From an uncultured Oscillospiraceae bacterium (GTDB lineage Bacteria > Bacillota > Clostridia > Oscillospirales > Acutalibacteraceae), in contig URCA01000015.1 of assembly GCA_900546265.1 (NCBI GenBank), positions 1-64,000 of the forward strand: a DNA stretch of 64,000 bases. The letters run 5' to 3'. Below are positions 44,501-53,630 of this stretch, one piece after another. A program made the position numbers and the translations under genes. The number at the start of each line of letters is the position of its first letter. Position 1 is the stretch's first letter. A model generated the notes under the pieces. The model saw nothing but the letters and a program-made list of their open reading frames with translations. It had not been told where the DNA came from and did no database searches.

Positions 44501-47500
44501 CGCGGGTGTCATCCAAACCGGAGAGCGTCAACGTCACAGGTTCAGTCCCTTTGAGTACGCTGGTTTTGTCCAGATGCACCGTCACGCCTTCATCCTCGCA
44601 GCGGACCGTCAAATCGGCCATGCACGCATCCCGAGTTCCCGGTTGATATGCGATCCCGGTAATAGGGAAACCGACCGCGCTGTCACCATTGGCGAACACG
44701 CCAAAGGATTTTTCCGCGCCCGCGTTCCAAACCGTCGCCTCATCGAAATCCACATTGTGCACCACCACTTTGTGTGGGGTGTCCGGGCCGATAGCCGTCC
44801 ATTGATCGTCGATGCCCACATACAGCGTGTTACCGACGCTAAGTACCGAGAGACAGGCTTCCTCCTGCCAGGGGATTGCGGTCGTATAGTCGCGATCCGA
44901 CCGGTCGTCCCAGTCCAGTCCCCTGGTCAGGCGGATTTTAAACATATTGTTGTCCGCTTTTAGCAGAAGCACTTTCACCGGGCTGTTCCCCCCGGCGTAG
45001 TAGTAAATACCGCTGGTCGCCTCGCCCTGATCCATGCGCTGCACACGGGCCGTGGCGAAGAAATCCTTCATGGACACTCCGGCAAACAGTTCATAGCTCT
45101 TGGGGGGCAGCGTGATAGCGCTGCCTTTTGTTGTATGACCACTGACGAATTTCAAATCTTTAAACTGCTTTTGTTCCTCTATATGGACATTGTCGGCCTT
45201 AACAACAATCTCGAATCGCACCGGCGCGAACCGCTCACTAGTCAGCACTAGGCTGTGGGTACCGTCGGGCAGCCGGATGCGGAATTTCCCGTCGCCCGCC
45301 GTCCCGTACAAAGCTGCTGTTTCCGAATAAATACCGACCTGATCGCCCGTCGTATACAGACCTGCATCATAACCGTAGCTGCCCTCTACCAAGTAGACGC
45401 GGGTAAAAGTTATTGTCACCGTACCGGAGCGGGCGGGGATAAAGGTATATTTACCGTTCTCATCAGGCGCTATCCGCCGTCCCTCGAAAGTTACCTCAGC
45501 CATATAGCGATCATCCACGCCGTTTAGGGTCAGGGTTACCGGCTCGGTACCTTTCAGCACGTTGGCTTTGTTCAAAACGACTTTTACATTTTTGTCGGCG
45601 CAATCCACCGTCAGCGTCGCATAACAGGCGTTCTTAACCTCCTGTGTGCCAGCCTTGTAGGCGATATCCGTTACCGGAAAGCCCTCGTCGCTCTCACCGT
45701 TCGCATACAAGCCGAAAGTTTTTTCCGCTTCTGCATTCCACACAGTCGCTGGATCAAATGCTACGTTTTTGACTACTTCTTTATAAGGGGTGTCCCGGTT
45801 GATGGCTGTCCATTTTTCATCAATACCCACATACAGCGTGTCGCCGTAACTAAGTACCGAAAGCTTAAAAACTTCTTTCCAGGGGATTGCGGTGGCATAA
45901 TCCCGGTCGGATCGATCGTCCCAGCCTACGCCTCTCATCAGGCGGATCTTTGTGTTGCCGTCATCGGCCCGAAGCAGCAACACCTTGACGGGACTGGCCC
46001 CGCCGGCGTAGAAAAAATCGCCGCTGGTCGCTTCTCCCTGATCCATGCGCCGCACGGTGGCCGTGACGAAGAAGTTTTTCAGCGAGACACCGGAAAACAG
46101 TTCATAATCGCCGTTTCGCAGTGTATAGTTTCCCCCGTTCGGCACTTTCCCCACCGCAAACTTCACTTGGGAGAATCGCTTCATATCCGGGATGTCCACC
46201 CGGCCGCCGCGCACGGTGACATCGAAACGTATCGATTCAAAGCGGGCGCTGGTCAAGACGAGGGTATGCCGTCCATCGGGCAGGCGTATACAAAATTTGC
46301 CATCGGCCGCCGTTCCATAAATTCCGGTGGTTTGGGAGCGCACCATGACTGTATCGCCCTTTGCGTACAGGTCGTCCGCATAGCCGTAACCGCCGGTTAC
46401 GGGATAGACACGGGTAAGGGACACTTTTACACTTCCCGATTCCGCGGGTGTAAAAGTATATGTATGATTTCCGCTGGCTGGAATCTGCCGTCCCGCATAG
46501 GTGACAGTCACCATATAGCGGTCGTCCGCGCCCTTAAGCGTCAGTACTACCGGTTCGGTGCCTTTGAGAACTTTCGTCTTATTTAAAACCGCCTGAACGT
46601 CTTTATTGGAGCAATCCACCTTGAGCGTCGCATAACAGGCGTTCCTGACCTCCTGTGTACCGGCCGTGTACGCAATCTCTGTAATCGGAAATCCTACGCC
46701 GCTTTCACCGTTGGCAAATACGCCGAAGGTTTTCTCCGCTCCCGCGTTCCAAACCGTCGCCTCGTCGAAATCCGCGTTTTTGACAACTGGCGTATAGGCT
46801 GTTTTCCGATCTATGGCCAGCCAATTGTCATCAATTCCCACATACAGGGTGTCGTCGAAGCTGAACACCGACAGCCGGTATACCTCTTTCCATGGTACAG
46901 CGGTCGTATAATCCCGATCGGACCGATCGTCCCAGCCTTTTCCCCTCGTCAGACGGATTTTTACCGTGTCGTTCTCCGCCTTGAGCAATAGAATTTTGAC
47001 CGGACTGACCGAGCCTTGCGTATAGTAGTATATGCCACTGGTGGATTCACCCTTGTCCATACGCTCGACACGCATCGTGGCATAAAAATTCTTCAGCGAT
47101 ACGCCTGCAAACAACTCGTAATTGCCATTTTGCAGCCGATAGCGGCCATCAGCCGGTACATTGCCGCTCTCGAACTTAATTTGGGTAAATCGGTTGTTTC
47201 CGGTCACGCGCACATCCTTTTCCCGCACCGTCACATCAAAGCCTATTGCTTCAAAACGAGCGCTGGTCAGGATCACGCTGTGCGTTCCCGCGGGCAGGCG
47301 AATACGAAACTTCCCGTTCGCTGCCGTGCCGAACAATCCCGCGGTTTTCGACTGCACCGTAACCTCATCGCCATTTGCATACAGGCCGTCCGCATAGCCG
47401 TAATTCCCCTCCACAAGATATGCACGGGTGAAAGTTATCGTCACATCCCCGGATTCTGTTGCCTTGAACGTATAGGTATTCAGACCGCTGGCGGAAATCT

Positions 47501-47700
47501 GCCGTCCTGCATAGGTCACCGTGGGTACTAGACTTTCCTCGGCCGGCGTCACCGTCAGGGTGACCTCTTGGCCCATCAGGACGGTCGTATCGCTTAAAAC
47601 CGCCGTGCCGCCGTCTGCGCAGCGGATTGTCAAATTCACCTGACACTCCTTCAGTTTCTCCTCAACCTGCGCACCGCCGGTCACATTTTCATGTGTTGAG
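41571..47700. repeat. six tandem coding repeats of about 1.0 kb
   Basis: The same DNA segment encoding WDDRSDRDY begins at 41869, 42871, 43885, 44890, 45901 and 46912 on the plus strand, giving periods of 1002, 1014, 1005, 1011 and 1011 bases, all multiples of three. Long stretches are nearly identical between neighbouring copies, which makes copy-number change by recombination, and assembly collapse, likely. Confidence 0.85.
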
Positions 47701-48266
47701 GATCCCACACCGCTGTTTCCAATGCCATATAGCTTTTCTGCTTTGGTAAAAAAATCATAGTCTCCCTCGGACGAGACCGGCGTGGTACTTCCATCAATGA
47801 CTGTCCAGTGTCCGTCGATTTGCAGATAATATATGCCATTGTGGAAAAGTACCTGAATGGTCGCCTGGTGATTCGCGCCCTCAAAAGGAATTTCCGTAGC
47901 GTAGGCTCGGTTTGCTTCGCCATCCTTCGTCCGTCCCACCATATACACAGTGGCAACTGTAGCGGTAGCGTCCGCTTTGTCGACGAACAAATACGTTTCT
48001 CCCGCATCTGTGCGGAAATATATGGTGCCGGCCCGACGTCCACGCTCATCCGAACGATAATTCGACAGCACAGTTGTCTTCACCCAAAAATTGGCACTCG
48101 GCTCTTCGTTAAGTTGCAGATAATCCCACGCCTGCGTAAACGAGGCCGATGCACCTTTCAATACCTTTTTTACAACCGTGGATCTGGGAGTCCCACACGC
48201 CGCTGCAAACATACAAAGCACCAGACAAGATAACGCCAGCAAGAAGTGCCGTTTATAGTTTTTCAT
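41571..48266 (-). CDS. giant repeat lipoprotein (2231 residues)
   Basis: I chose the ATG at 48266, eight bases after GGAGG. The signal peptide ends in FAAAC, giving acylated Cys24. After one divergent copy (about 55-190) there are six closely similar repeats of 334-338 residues. Each contains WDDRSDRDY, near residues 448, 785, 1122, 1457, 1795 and 2129. A repeat consists of a lectin/LamG-like beta-sandwich (ELFAGV.LK.F(Y/F)AT..V.RMD.GE(S/A)TSG, then LSVLS.GDTLYVG(I/V)) and a bacterial Ig-like region (VLKGTEPV.LTL.G, VTYAGR.I, YTFTAAESG). There is no C-terminal anchor or enzyme motif. It is probably a long flexible glycan-binding or adhesin fibre fixed to the membrane. It is the first gene of the cargo operon and has its own strong promoter. 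Confidence 0.85.
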   Translation of the reverse strand: MKNYKRHFLLALSCLVLCMFAAACGTPRSTVVKKVLKGASASFTQAWDYLQLNEEPSANFWVKTTVLSNYRSDERGRRAGTIYFRTDAGETYLFVDKADATATVATVYMVGRTKDGEANRAYATEIPFEGANHQATIQVLFHNGIYYLQIDGHWTVIDGSTTPVSSEGDYDFFTKAEKLYGIGNSGVGSSTHENVTGGAQVEEKLKECQVNLTIRCADGGTAVLSDTTVLMGQEVTLTVTPAEESLVPTVTYAGRQISASGLNTYTFKATESGDVTITFTRAYLVEGNYGYADGLYANGDEVTVQSKTAGLFGTAANGKFRIRLPAGTHSVILTSARFEAIGFDVTVREKDVRVTGNNRFTQIKFESGNVPADGRYRLQNGNYELFAGVSLKNFYATMRVERMDKGESTSGIYYYTQGSVSPVKILLLKAENDTVKIRLTRGKGWDDRSDRDYTTAVPWKEVYRLSVFSFDDTLYVGIDDNWLAIDRKTAYTPVVKNADFDEATVWNAGAEKTFGVFANGESGVGFPITEIAYTAGTQEVRNACYATLKVDCSNKDVQAVLNKTKVLKGTEPVVLTLKGADDRYMVTVTYAGRQIPASGNHTYTFTPAESGSVKVSLTRVYPVTGGYGYADDLYAKGDTVMVRSQTTGIYGTAADGKFCIRLPDGRHTLVLTSARFESIRFDVTVRGGRVDIPDMKRFSQVKFAVGKVPNGGNYTLRNGDYELFSGVSLKNFFVTATVRRMDQGEATSGDFFYAGGASPVKVLLLRADDGNTKIRLMRGVGWDDRSDRDYATAIPWKEVFKLSVLSYGDTLYVGIDEKWTAINRDTPYKEVVKNVAFDPATVWNAEAEKTFGLYANGESDEGFPVTDIAYKAGTQEVKNACYATLTVDCADKNVKVVLNKANVLKGTEPVTLTLNGVDDRYMAEVTFEGRRIAPDENGKYTFIPARSGTVTITFTRVYLVEGSYGYDAGLYTTGDQVGIYSETAALYGTAGDGKFRIRLPDGTHSLVLTSERFAPVRFEIVVKADNVHIEEQKQFKDLKFVSGHTTKGSAITLPPKSYELFAGVSMKDFFATARVQRMDQGEATSGIYYYAGGNSPVKVLLLKADNNMFKIRLTRGLDWDDRSDRDYTTAIPWQEEACLSVLSVGNTLYVGIDDQWTAIGPDTPHKVVVHNVDFDEATVWNAGAEKSFGVFANGDSAVGFPITGIAYQPGTRDACMADLTVRCEDEGVTVHLDKTSVLKGTEPVTLTLSGLDDTRAATVSFGGHMLTATGDNTYTFTAAKSGVVEVSITRVYPVEGRYIYAQGLYAHGDTVTIRSETAGIIGTAADGKFRIRLPDGTHSLVLTSARFAPVHLEVAVNGGAVNMPEVSMFEELMFGSGLETKNGAVTLLNDQYEPFAGVALTDFFVTARVRRMDQGESTGGVYYYVERAASPVKILPLRADDGNVKVRLTRGKGWDDRSDRDYATNIPWREEMTLSVLSIGDTLYVGVDGNWMAISRDTPYTQVVHNVEFDEKTVWDANTLKIFGVFANGASEIGFPITDIAYNAGTQEIKNACYADLTVRCDDESVTGTLDKTRVLKGTEPVMLTLSGMDESCAAVVTFAGRILTPDAENRYTFTAAESGEVVVTIARTYSVTGTYGYAPGLYADGDVVTICSETAGITGTAADGKFHIRLPDGTHSLALTSARFAPVRLAVTVESGVVTVPERCLFKELKFTDGKETSNSAVTLQNGDYEAFAGIALKDFFATTRVKRMDQGESTGGIYYYTEGASSPVKILLLRADDGTVKIRLTRGTGWDDRSDRDYTTAIPWQEELTLSVLSLGDTLYVGVEGQWTAIGRNTSYTQVVHNTDFDEATVWNADAVKTFGLFANGASDRGFPIADVRYAAGTQEACYVNLTVRSDDEKVIGVLDKPKALKGTDSVTLTLSGMEPGSEVIVTYAGRRIPAKAENTYMFTAAEAMEVLVYTRFAEVGGSYGCAEGLYADGDAVTVRWLEGETSAVASDGTFGLRLPDGSHTLVLESARFVSVQFKATVKDGQLTVSETPRFIEVKFASGHAPTNGNYILQNNDYEQFAGVALKDFYVTLQVKRMDQGESTSGIYYYTEGASSPVKILLLRADDDTVKIRLTRGTGWDDRSDRDYVTAIPWQEELALSVVSLGDTLHVGVNGTWTAISRSTSYKEVVHNVDFDEATVWNADAVKTFGIFANGASDTGFPVTGIAYSSGVQQPLAYLEKRRRP

Positions 48267-48341
48267 ACATCGTTCCTCCAATTCATATGGTAGCCTTACG
48301 AATAACTTACGTCTATTTTTACCAATGAACCTTATGTTTCA

Positions 48342-48370
48342 ATTGTATCCACTCCATTTTACCTTGTCAA
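48342..48370 (-). promoter_or_regulatory. promoter of the cargo minus-strand operon
   Basis: On the minus strand, TTGACA (48365-48370) and TACAAT (48342-48347) are 17 bases apart. The expected start lies about 70 bases before the giant lipoprotein ATG. Confidence 0.82.
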
Positions 48371-48538
48371 TCGACCAAGCATTGGAAGTGTTCATAAAAG
48401 TCCACCTCATTTTATTGAAATAAGTCTGGAGAATTTCCTTTTGTTTTCTGCACTAATTTTTAAAAATTTATTGAATAGCATTCATACTCTTAACGGAATC
48501 ACGTCATATTCGTCCACCTATTTGCAAGCCCCAATTCG

Positions 48539-48567
48539 TTGACAGGCCTGTTTTGCAACGGTAGTAT
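48539..48567 (+). promoter_or_regulatory. promoter of the GH78-GH36 pair
   Basis: TTGACA (48539-48544) and TAGTAT (48562-48567) are 17 bases apart, about 55 bases before the chosen GH78 start. The ~170 bases between the two divergent promoters are A/T rich and are the likely place for an AraC-type binding site; I could not define one. Confidence 0.7.
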
Positions 48568-48621
48568 ATTATACATAGCGGAAAACTTCCCGTCATGTAA
48601 TTGCAAATAGAGGTTATGAGA

Positions 48622-50904
48622 ATGAATATGCTGTTTCCCGCCATACAGGCCGACGAGAAAAATGTAACCTACGCGTTTCGTCTGACGATCTCACTTCCTC
48701 CTGACAGCCGAATCCGCCTGGCGGCTTCCAACGCTTGTATGCTTTTTCAGGACGGTGACCTGCTGTTCCGAGGTCCCATGCGCACCGCTCATGGACACAG
48801 CCTGCTGTCTGAAATCCCACTGGCTTCCCGTAAGGATTCCACGCTGGTTGTAGAGGTGGCCTATTACGGCATCAATGGCTTTTACTGTGTGGAAGAGCCG
48901 CCCTTTTTTATATGTACCATTCTAGTCGGAGATAAACCGATAGCGAATACCGAAGATTTTCAGGTGTTTCGTTTGGACGACCGAGTGCGGAAAGTCCCTC
49001 GATACAGCTTTCAGCGACCCTTTTCTGAAAGCTACCGCATGGAGAATGATCGCCGCGCACTGTATGTAGGAGAGAATGTGCCCTATCCGCAGGATACTGC
49101 CGTGGAGGTTCGTGGAAACACCCTGCATACCAGCGACTTATCTCTTCCGATTCTGAACTTAACAGAGCTAACCAATGCGGTGGAACAGGGTACGCTATGT
49201 AAAAACCAGCATCCATACCATTTTCGAGACCGCTGCATTACGAAAATCGGTGATAAACTCAAGGGATATAGTCTGGACGAACTGGAGGAATTTCCGGTCG
49301 AGGAACTGGCGGAAATCGATTTTCATCCCTATGCAGAGGTACTAAAAAAGGATGTGTATGAGAATGAATACCTGCTTTTAGACGCGGGTATGAATTATAC
49401 ATCGTTTATTGGAGCCGAACTATGTGCCGAGACCGATGTCATTGTCTTTTTTACATTTGATGAAATCCTCTGGCATGAGGCTTTAGATGATATTCACCTA
49501 CGCACTTTTTTTAACAGCAAAGCGCTTCCTCTGAGTTTTTCACGGCTAGAATGCTGCAACGTCATCAAATATAGCCTAAAAAAAGGCGAGTACCGCCTCT
49601 GCTCCTTTGAGCCATATACATTCCGCTATTTAAAAATTGCAGTAAAGGGCCGGATACGTCTAAAACGCGTGTATCATATCCCCTATGAAAATCCCAGCAT
49701 CCCAAAAGACATATTTTGTACCGATCGACCAGAGTTAAACCAAATATTCGAGGCCGGTGTGCGAACCTTTGCGCAAAATGCCATCGACGTGCTTACCGAT
49801 TGCCCGTCGCGAGAACGAGCTGGCTGGCTCTGTGACAGCTTTTTTACCGCACAGGCAGAAGCATTGCTGACAGGTTGCAATCGGGTGGAAAGGAATCTCC
49901 TGGAGAGTTATCGGCTTGCCCCTCCGCTGCCTGAACTTCCTGCTTCCATGCCACCTATGTGTTACCCGGCCGATCACAACGATGGCCAGTATATTCCCAA
50001 CTGGGCTATGTTTCTGATCATTGAGTTGGAGGATTACCAAAGGCGAACGGGCGACGAGGAACTGATCAACGCCTTTGGGGAAAAAATCCGAAGCCTGTTG
50101 GACTGGCTGGAGTCCTATGAAAACGAGTACGGCTTGCTGGAGAATCTGCCTGGCTGGGTATTTGTAGAGTGGAGTAAATGCGCAGACTTTGTTCAGGACG
50201 TCAATTTTCCCACTAATATGCTCTACTATCGGGCTCTGTTCTGCGCCTCTCGGCTGTACGGCGAGGAAGTCTATCGACAGCGCGCCGACAATCTCCGTGC
50301 CGTCATTCGCCGCCTGTCGTTCAACGGCCGTTTTTTTGAGGATAATCTCCTTAGGAAGAATGGACGGCTCGTGGCGACGGGAAACATTACAGAAACTTGC
50401 CAATATTACGCATTCCGGTTTGGGATCGCAACCAAGGACGAGGATCCCGTGCTTTATCAAACCATGGTGGAACAATTCGGTCCGCTGCGTTCTTCATATG
50501 TGCATACCGATATTTTCCCATCCAACGCATTCATCGGCAATTTTCTGCGCTATGACTGGCTCAGCCGTTCGGATGAGCGTAAAATCCTGTTAGCGGAATG
50601 CCAGGCGTATTTTCTGCGTATGGCCGATCGTACCATGACGCTGTGGGAAAACAATGAGGCGACCGCCAGCTGTGCACATGGCTTTGCGTCCTATTTGACC
50701 GTACTGCTTGCACGCGCCGTTTTTGGATATTGGGGGTTCGATCCAGTGAGCAAAACCGTATATTTGACCGAACCCGATTCGTCCATATGCGGAACCGCAC
50801 GCTTTCCCATAGCGGGACAGACGTTGGAAATTATTCTGGAGAGAGGTGTTCGCTCGATTATTCTGCCCGATGGTTACCAAACAGGCCGTCCTACCCTACC
50901 ATAA
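48622..50904 (+). CDS. GH78-type alpha-L-rhamnosidase
   Basis: About 761 residues, no signal peptide, so intracellular. The ATG at 48622 is eight bases after AGAGG; two nearby in-frame ATGs are also possible. N-terminal beta-sandwich domains (about 1-345) are followed by an (alpha/alpha)6 barrel (about 350-670) and a C-terminal beta domain. The signature DCPSRERAGWLCDSFF matches the GH78 motif DCPxRxERxGW that carries a catalytic-site acid. Enzymes of this family remove terminal alpha-L-rhamnose. Together with L-rhamnose isomerase on the chromosome side, this suggests rhamnose-containing substrates for both loci. It is co-transcribed with the GH36 gene (15-base gap). Confidence 0.87.
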   Translation: MNMLFPAIQADEKNVTYAFRLTISLPPDSRIRLAASNACMLFQDGDLLFRGPMRTAHGHSLLSEIPLASRKDSTLVVEVAYYGINGFYCVEEPPFFICTILVGDKPIANTEDFQVFRLDDRVRKVPRYSFQRPFSESYRMENDRRALYVGENVPYPQDTAVEVRGNTLHTSDLSLPILNLTELTNAVEQGTLCKNQHPYHFRDRCITKIGDKLKGYSLDELEEFPVEELAEIDFHPYAEVLKKDVYENEYLLLDAGMNYTSFIGAELCAETDVIVFFTFDEILWHEALDDIHLRTFFNSKALPLSFSRLECCNVIKYSLKKGEYRLCSFEPYTFRYLKIAVKGRIRLKRVYHIPYENPSIPKDIFCTDRPELNQIFEAGVRTFAQNAIDVLTDCPSRERAGWLCDSFFTAQAEALLTGCNRVERNLLESYRLAPPLPELPASMPPMCYPADHNDGQYIPNWAMFLIIELEDYQRRTGDEELINAFGEKIRSLLDWLESYENEYGLLENLPGWVFVEWSKCADFVQDVNFPTNMLYYRALFCASRLYGEEVYRQRADNLRAVIRRLSFNGRFFEDNLLRKNGRLVATGNITETCQYYAFRFGIATKDEDPVLYQTMVEQFGPLRSSYVHTDIFPSNAFIGNFLRYDWLSRSDERKILLAECQAYFLRMADRTMTLWENNEATASCAHGFASYLTVLLARAVFGYWGFDPVSKTVYLTEPDSSICGTARFPIAGQTLEIILERGVRSIILPDGYQTGRPTLP

Positions 50905-50919
50905 TCAAGGAGAGACGTT

Positions 50920-53112
50920 ATGTTTCAGCTTACAGATAAACATTTGAAGATCGATACGCCGCACACCACCCTGCTGTTTAAGGTGTGTCATAAGGAGATC
51001 CAGCCTTACTATACTTACGAGCCGTTTGAGAGCTACCTCATGCCGATTCATTATGGCCGGAAGCTCCAGGATGGAGAAGATTTCGACATCCTGTGCAAAA
51101 ACGAGGCGGGCCGTTTCGCCTCCATTTCCTGCCCTGGAAACACGGACGTTCGGGAACCACTTCTTCTGATTCAAAACGCGGACGGCTCTTATGTCAACGA
51201 TTTCCGGTTCATGGGTATTCGTGAGGTGGGGGATTATGAATCCGATGGTATGCCGAAAGCTCATTCCGTCGCTCAATTGCTGGAAATTCGCTACGTTGAC
51301 AACCGTACCCAGACGGAATTGTATCAGTATATCGGCTGCTTTCAAGACACGGATGTCCTAACATCCGCATTCCGACTTGTGAATAAAGGTGAAAATACCA
51401 TCACCGTGCGCAGATTGATGAGCCTACAATCAGATTTAGTAGGCGGAGATTACACCGCTTATACTTTCAACGGAGACTGGGGCCATGAACGGATGCGAAA
51501 AACGCATCCTCTCAGTATCGGTGTTTTTGTCAACGAATCCCTCAACGGTATGTCCTCCGCCTTGACCAATCCGTTTATCATGCTGCAACGCAGCCGATAT
51601 GATGACTGGTACGCCTATAACCTTCTTTTTACCGGAAATCACAAGGAGAGCGTGGAACTTAACTATGCCAATAAAACGCGCGTCCTGGTTGGGATGAACG
51701 ACTTCGCTTTCTCCTGCGAACTGGGTGCCGGAGAGGCGTTCACCACACCGCAAGCAGTGCAGGTGTATGCCCCCTCACGGGACGCCATTACCTGTGAGAT
51801 GCACAAATTTGTTAATCGTCATATTCTGCGCGGTATGTACGCTCGGGCGGAGCGACCGGTGGTTATCAACAACTGGGAGGCAACCTACTTTGATTTTACC
51901 GTTCCAAAAATAGTGGAGCTTGCAAAAAAGGCAAAAAATATTGGTGTCGAGCTATTCGTTTTGGATGATGGCTGGTTTTCCACACGCAACAACGATACAT
52001 CCGGACTCGGTGACTGGTCAGATAACTTAGAGAAAACAGAGGGGGGCATCCAGGTTCTCGCGGAAAAGATACGAGAAATCGGATTGCAATTCGGCATATG
52101 GGTGGAACCGGAAATGGTGAATCCAAACAGTGAGTTGTACCGTCTTCATCCTGAATGGGCTGTGACTATTGACGGACGCACTCCTATTCAACTGCGCAAC
52201 CAGTATATTCTCGACTTGGCCAACCCAGAGGTCGTCAACTACCTTCTTGAGCAAATCGCAGGGGTTATCGAACGCTGCCGGGCGGACTACATCAAATGGG
52301 ATTGTAATCGCTTCATGACGGAGTTCTATTCCAGGACACTCAAAAACCAGGGTATGTTCCTGTATCGCTTTATGCAAGGCTTTTATCGATTAATCGGAAC
52401 CCTTACCATGCGGTATCCGCAGGTGCTCTTTGAAGGCTGCGCGGGAGGCGGCGCACGGTATGATTTGGGGCTCATGTGCTTCACTCCGCAGATTTGGACA
52501 AGCGACAATACCGACGCGCGGATGCGAACAAAAATTCAGGAGGGCAGTCTCTACGGCATTCCCCAGAGCGTGATGTCAGCTCATGTGTCCATCGTTCCCA
52601 ATCATCAGACCGGTAACACCACCCCCTTGGAATCACGATTCAATGTCGCTGCGGCGGGGATCCTTGGCTACGAATATGATCTGACAAAGGCCTCGGAGGA
52701 AGAACTGGCCTGTATGAAAAAACAAATTGCCTTTTACAAGAAGCATCGTGCCCTGCTGCAATACGGCCAGTACCATTTGATCGATAGCGTTTACGATAAC
52801 AATTGCGACGGCGTAACGTCTTATATCGTAGTTTCTGAAGATAAAAGCGAGGCCATCGCGACAGTAATACAGCACACCTATGAACAGCCGATTCCCGTAA
52901 AATTCCACTTGACCGGCCTTGATGACAACTTTCTGTATCATATCTCTATGCGCCAGCAATGCAATATCGACTACATACAGGATTATGTTGTGCGCGGGGA
53001 TGTACTGAATCACGCCCCCCTGGATTTTGCGCCGCTTGCTTGGGAACGGGAAAGAGAGCAAAATTCAAACGCCATTTTTTCACGTATGTTTTATATTAAA
53101 AAAATTGATTAA
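50920..53112 (+). CDS. GH36 alpha-galactosidase
   Basis: A 730-residue cytoplasmic enzyme, the normal GH36 length. An N-terminal beta-supersandwich (1-310) precedes the catalytic barrel. FVLDDGWF (about 347-354), YIKWDCNR with nucleophile Asp461, GCAGGGARYDLG and TSDNTDA with acid/base Asp529 are all intact. It hydrolyses terminal alpha-galactosides. AAGGAGAG lies just before the ATG. Together with the GH78 enzyme it should strip rhamnose and galactose from fragments brought in by the LplABC-type importer. Confidence 0.94.
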   Translation: MFQLTDKHLKIDTPHTTLLFKVCHKEIQPYYTYEPFESYLMPIHYGRKLQDGEDFDILCKNEAGRFASISCPGNTDVREPLLLIQNADGSYVNDFRFMGIREVGDYESDGMPKAHSVAQLLEIRYVDNRTQTELYQYIGCFQDTDVLTSAFRLVNKGENTITVRRLMSLQSDLVGGDYTAYTFNGDWGHERMRKTHPLSIGVFVNESLNGMSSALTNPFIMLQRSRYDDWYAYNLLFTGNHKESVELNYANKTRVLVGMNDFAFSCELGAGEAFTTPQAVQVYAPSRDAITCEMHKFVNRHILRGMYARAERPVVINNWEATYFDFTVPKIVELAKKAKNIGVELFVLDDGWFSTRNNDTSGLGDWSDNLEKTEGGIQVLAEKIREIGLQFGIWVEPEMVNPNSELYRLHPEWAVTIDGRTPIQLRNQYILDLANPEVVNYLLEQIAGVIERCRADYIKWDCNRFMTEFYSRTLKNQGMFLYRFMQGFYRLIGTLTMRYPQVLFEGCAGGGARYDLGLMCFTPQIWTSDNTDARMRTKIQEGSLYGIPQSVMSAHVSIVPNHQTGNTTPLESRFNVAAAGILGYEYDLTKASEEELACMKKQIAFYKKHRALLQYGQYHLIDSVYDNNCDGVTSYIVVSEDKSEAIATVIQHTYEQPIPVKFHLTGLDDNFLYHISMRQQCNIDYIQDYVVRGDVLNHAPLDFAPLAWEREREQNSNAIFSRMFYIKKID

Positions 53113-53356
53113 TACCTTGTTGCCCTACAACATCTCCCTGACATCTTTGGCACTGTCACCGATACCCTTGCTGATGAGCGGCGTCTCTCCGACAATATGC
53201 GCACCGTGGAATACTCGTGTGTGCATTTCTCTGACCTCTTTCAAAAAAGAGTGCGTGTAGCAATACCTATGAAGTTAAAGATGTGTTACCGTCCTATTCA
53301 TTTTTCTCATCATAGCCCCGCCGTTTTAGAGGTGGCTCTTTAAAAGTCTGTTTGGG
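53113..53356. other. gene-free interval at the right border of the cargo
   Basis: No intact gene. Continuing past the GH36 stop, the same frame stays open to about 53340 and looks protein-like (LPDIFGTVTDTLADERRLSDN), with no start codon context. It may be the remnant of a backbone gene cut by the cargo insertion. No terminator with a clear T-run was found after GH36. Confidence 0.35.
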
Positions 53357-53617
53357 TCATTTCCTCAGGCAATACTGCGAGCTGCTCCTGGCTCCACTGG
53401 CCCGGTTTCGCGGGATACGTTCCACGAAGCCAGCCTGCTCCAGTTCGGCCAGCGCCCGGTAGACCGTCCGGGTGGAAATATGCAAATCAGCCGCGATGGT
53501 AGATACGGATGGATAGCACCGACCGTCTATGGAATTCCGCCGCTCCCGCAGATACATATACACCGCCACGGCCCGATGAGGCAGATCGTACTCGTAAAGC
53601 AGTCGGTTGTATGCCAT
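53357..53617 (-). CDS. small winged-helix DNA-binding protein
   Basis: An 86-residue protein with a helix-turn-helix of the replication-initiator/HTH_36 kind: CYPSVSTIAADLHISTRTVYRALAELEQAGFVER. GGAGG precedes the ATG and the gene starts 13 bases after the VirD4 stop, so it belongs to the transfer operon. Similar small proteins follow VirD4 in other Bacillota conjugative elements (general knowledge). It may regulate the element. Confidence 0.75.
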   Translation of the reverse strand: MAYNRLLYEYDLPHRAVAVYMYLRERRNSIDGRCYPSVSTIAADLHISTRTVYRALAELEQAGFVERIPRNRASGARSSSQYCLRK

Positions 53618-53630
53618 CTATCTTGTCCTC

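Noticed and set aside
41736..48233. Several plus-strand frames within the giant repeat gene
   Set aside because: They recur with the same ~1 kb period as the repeats and are antisense to a clear lipoprotein.
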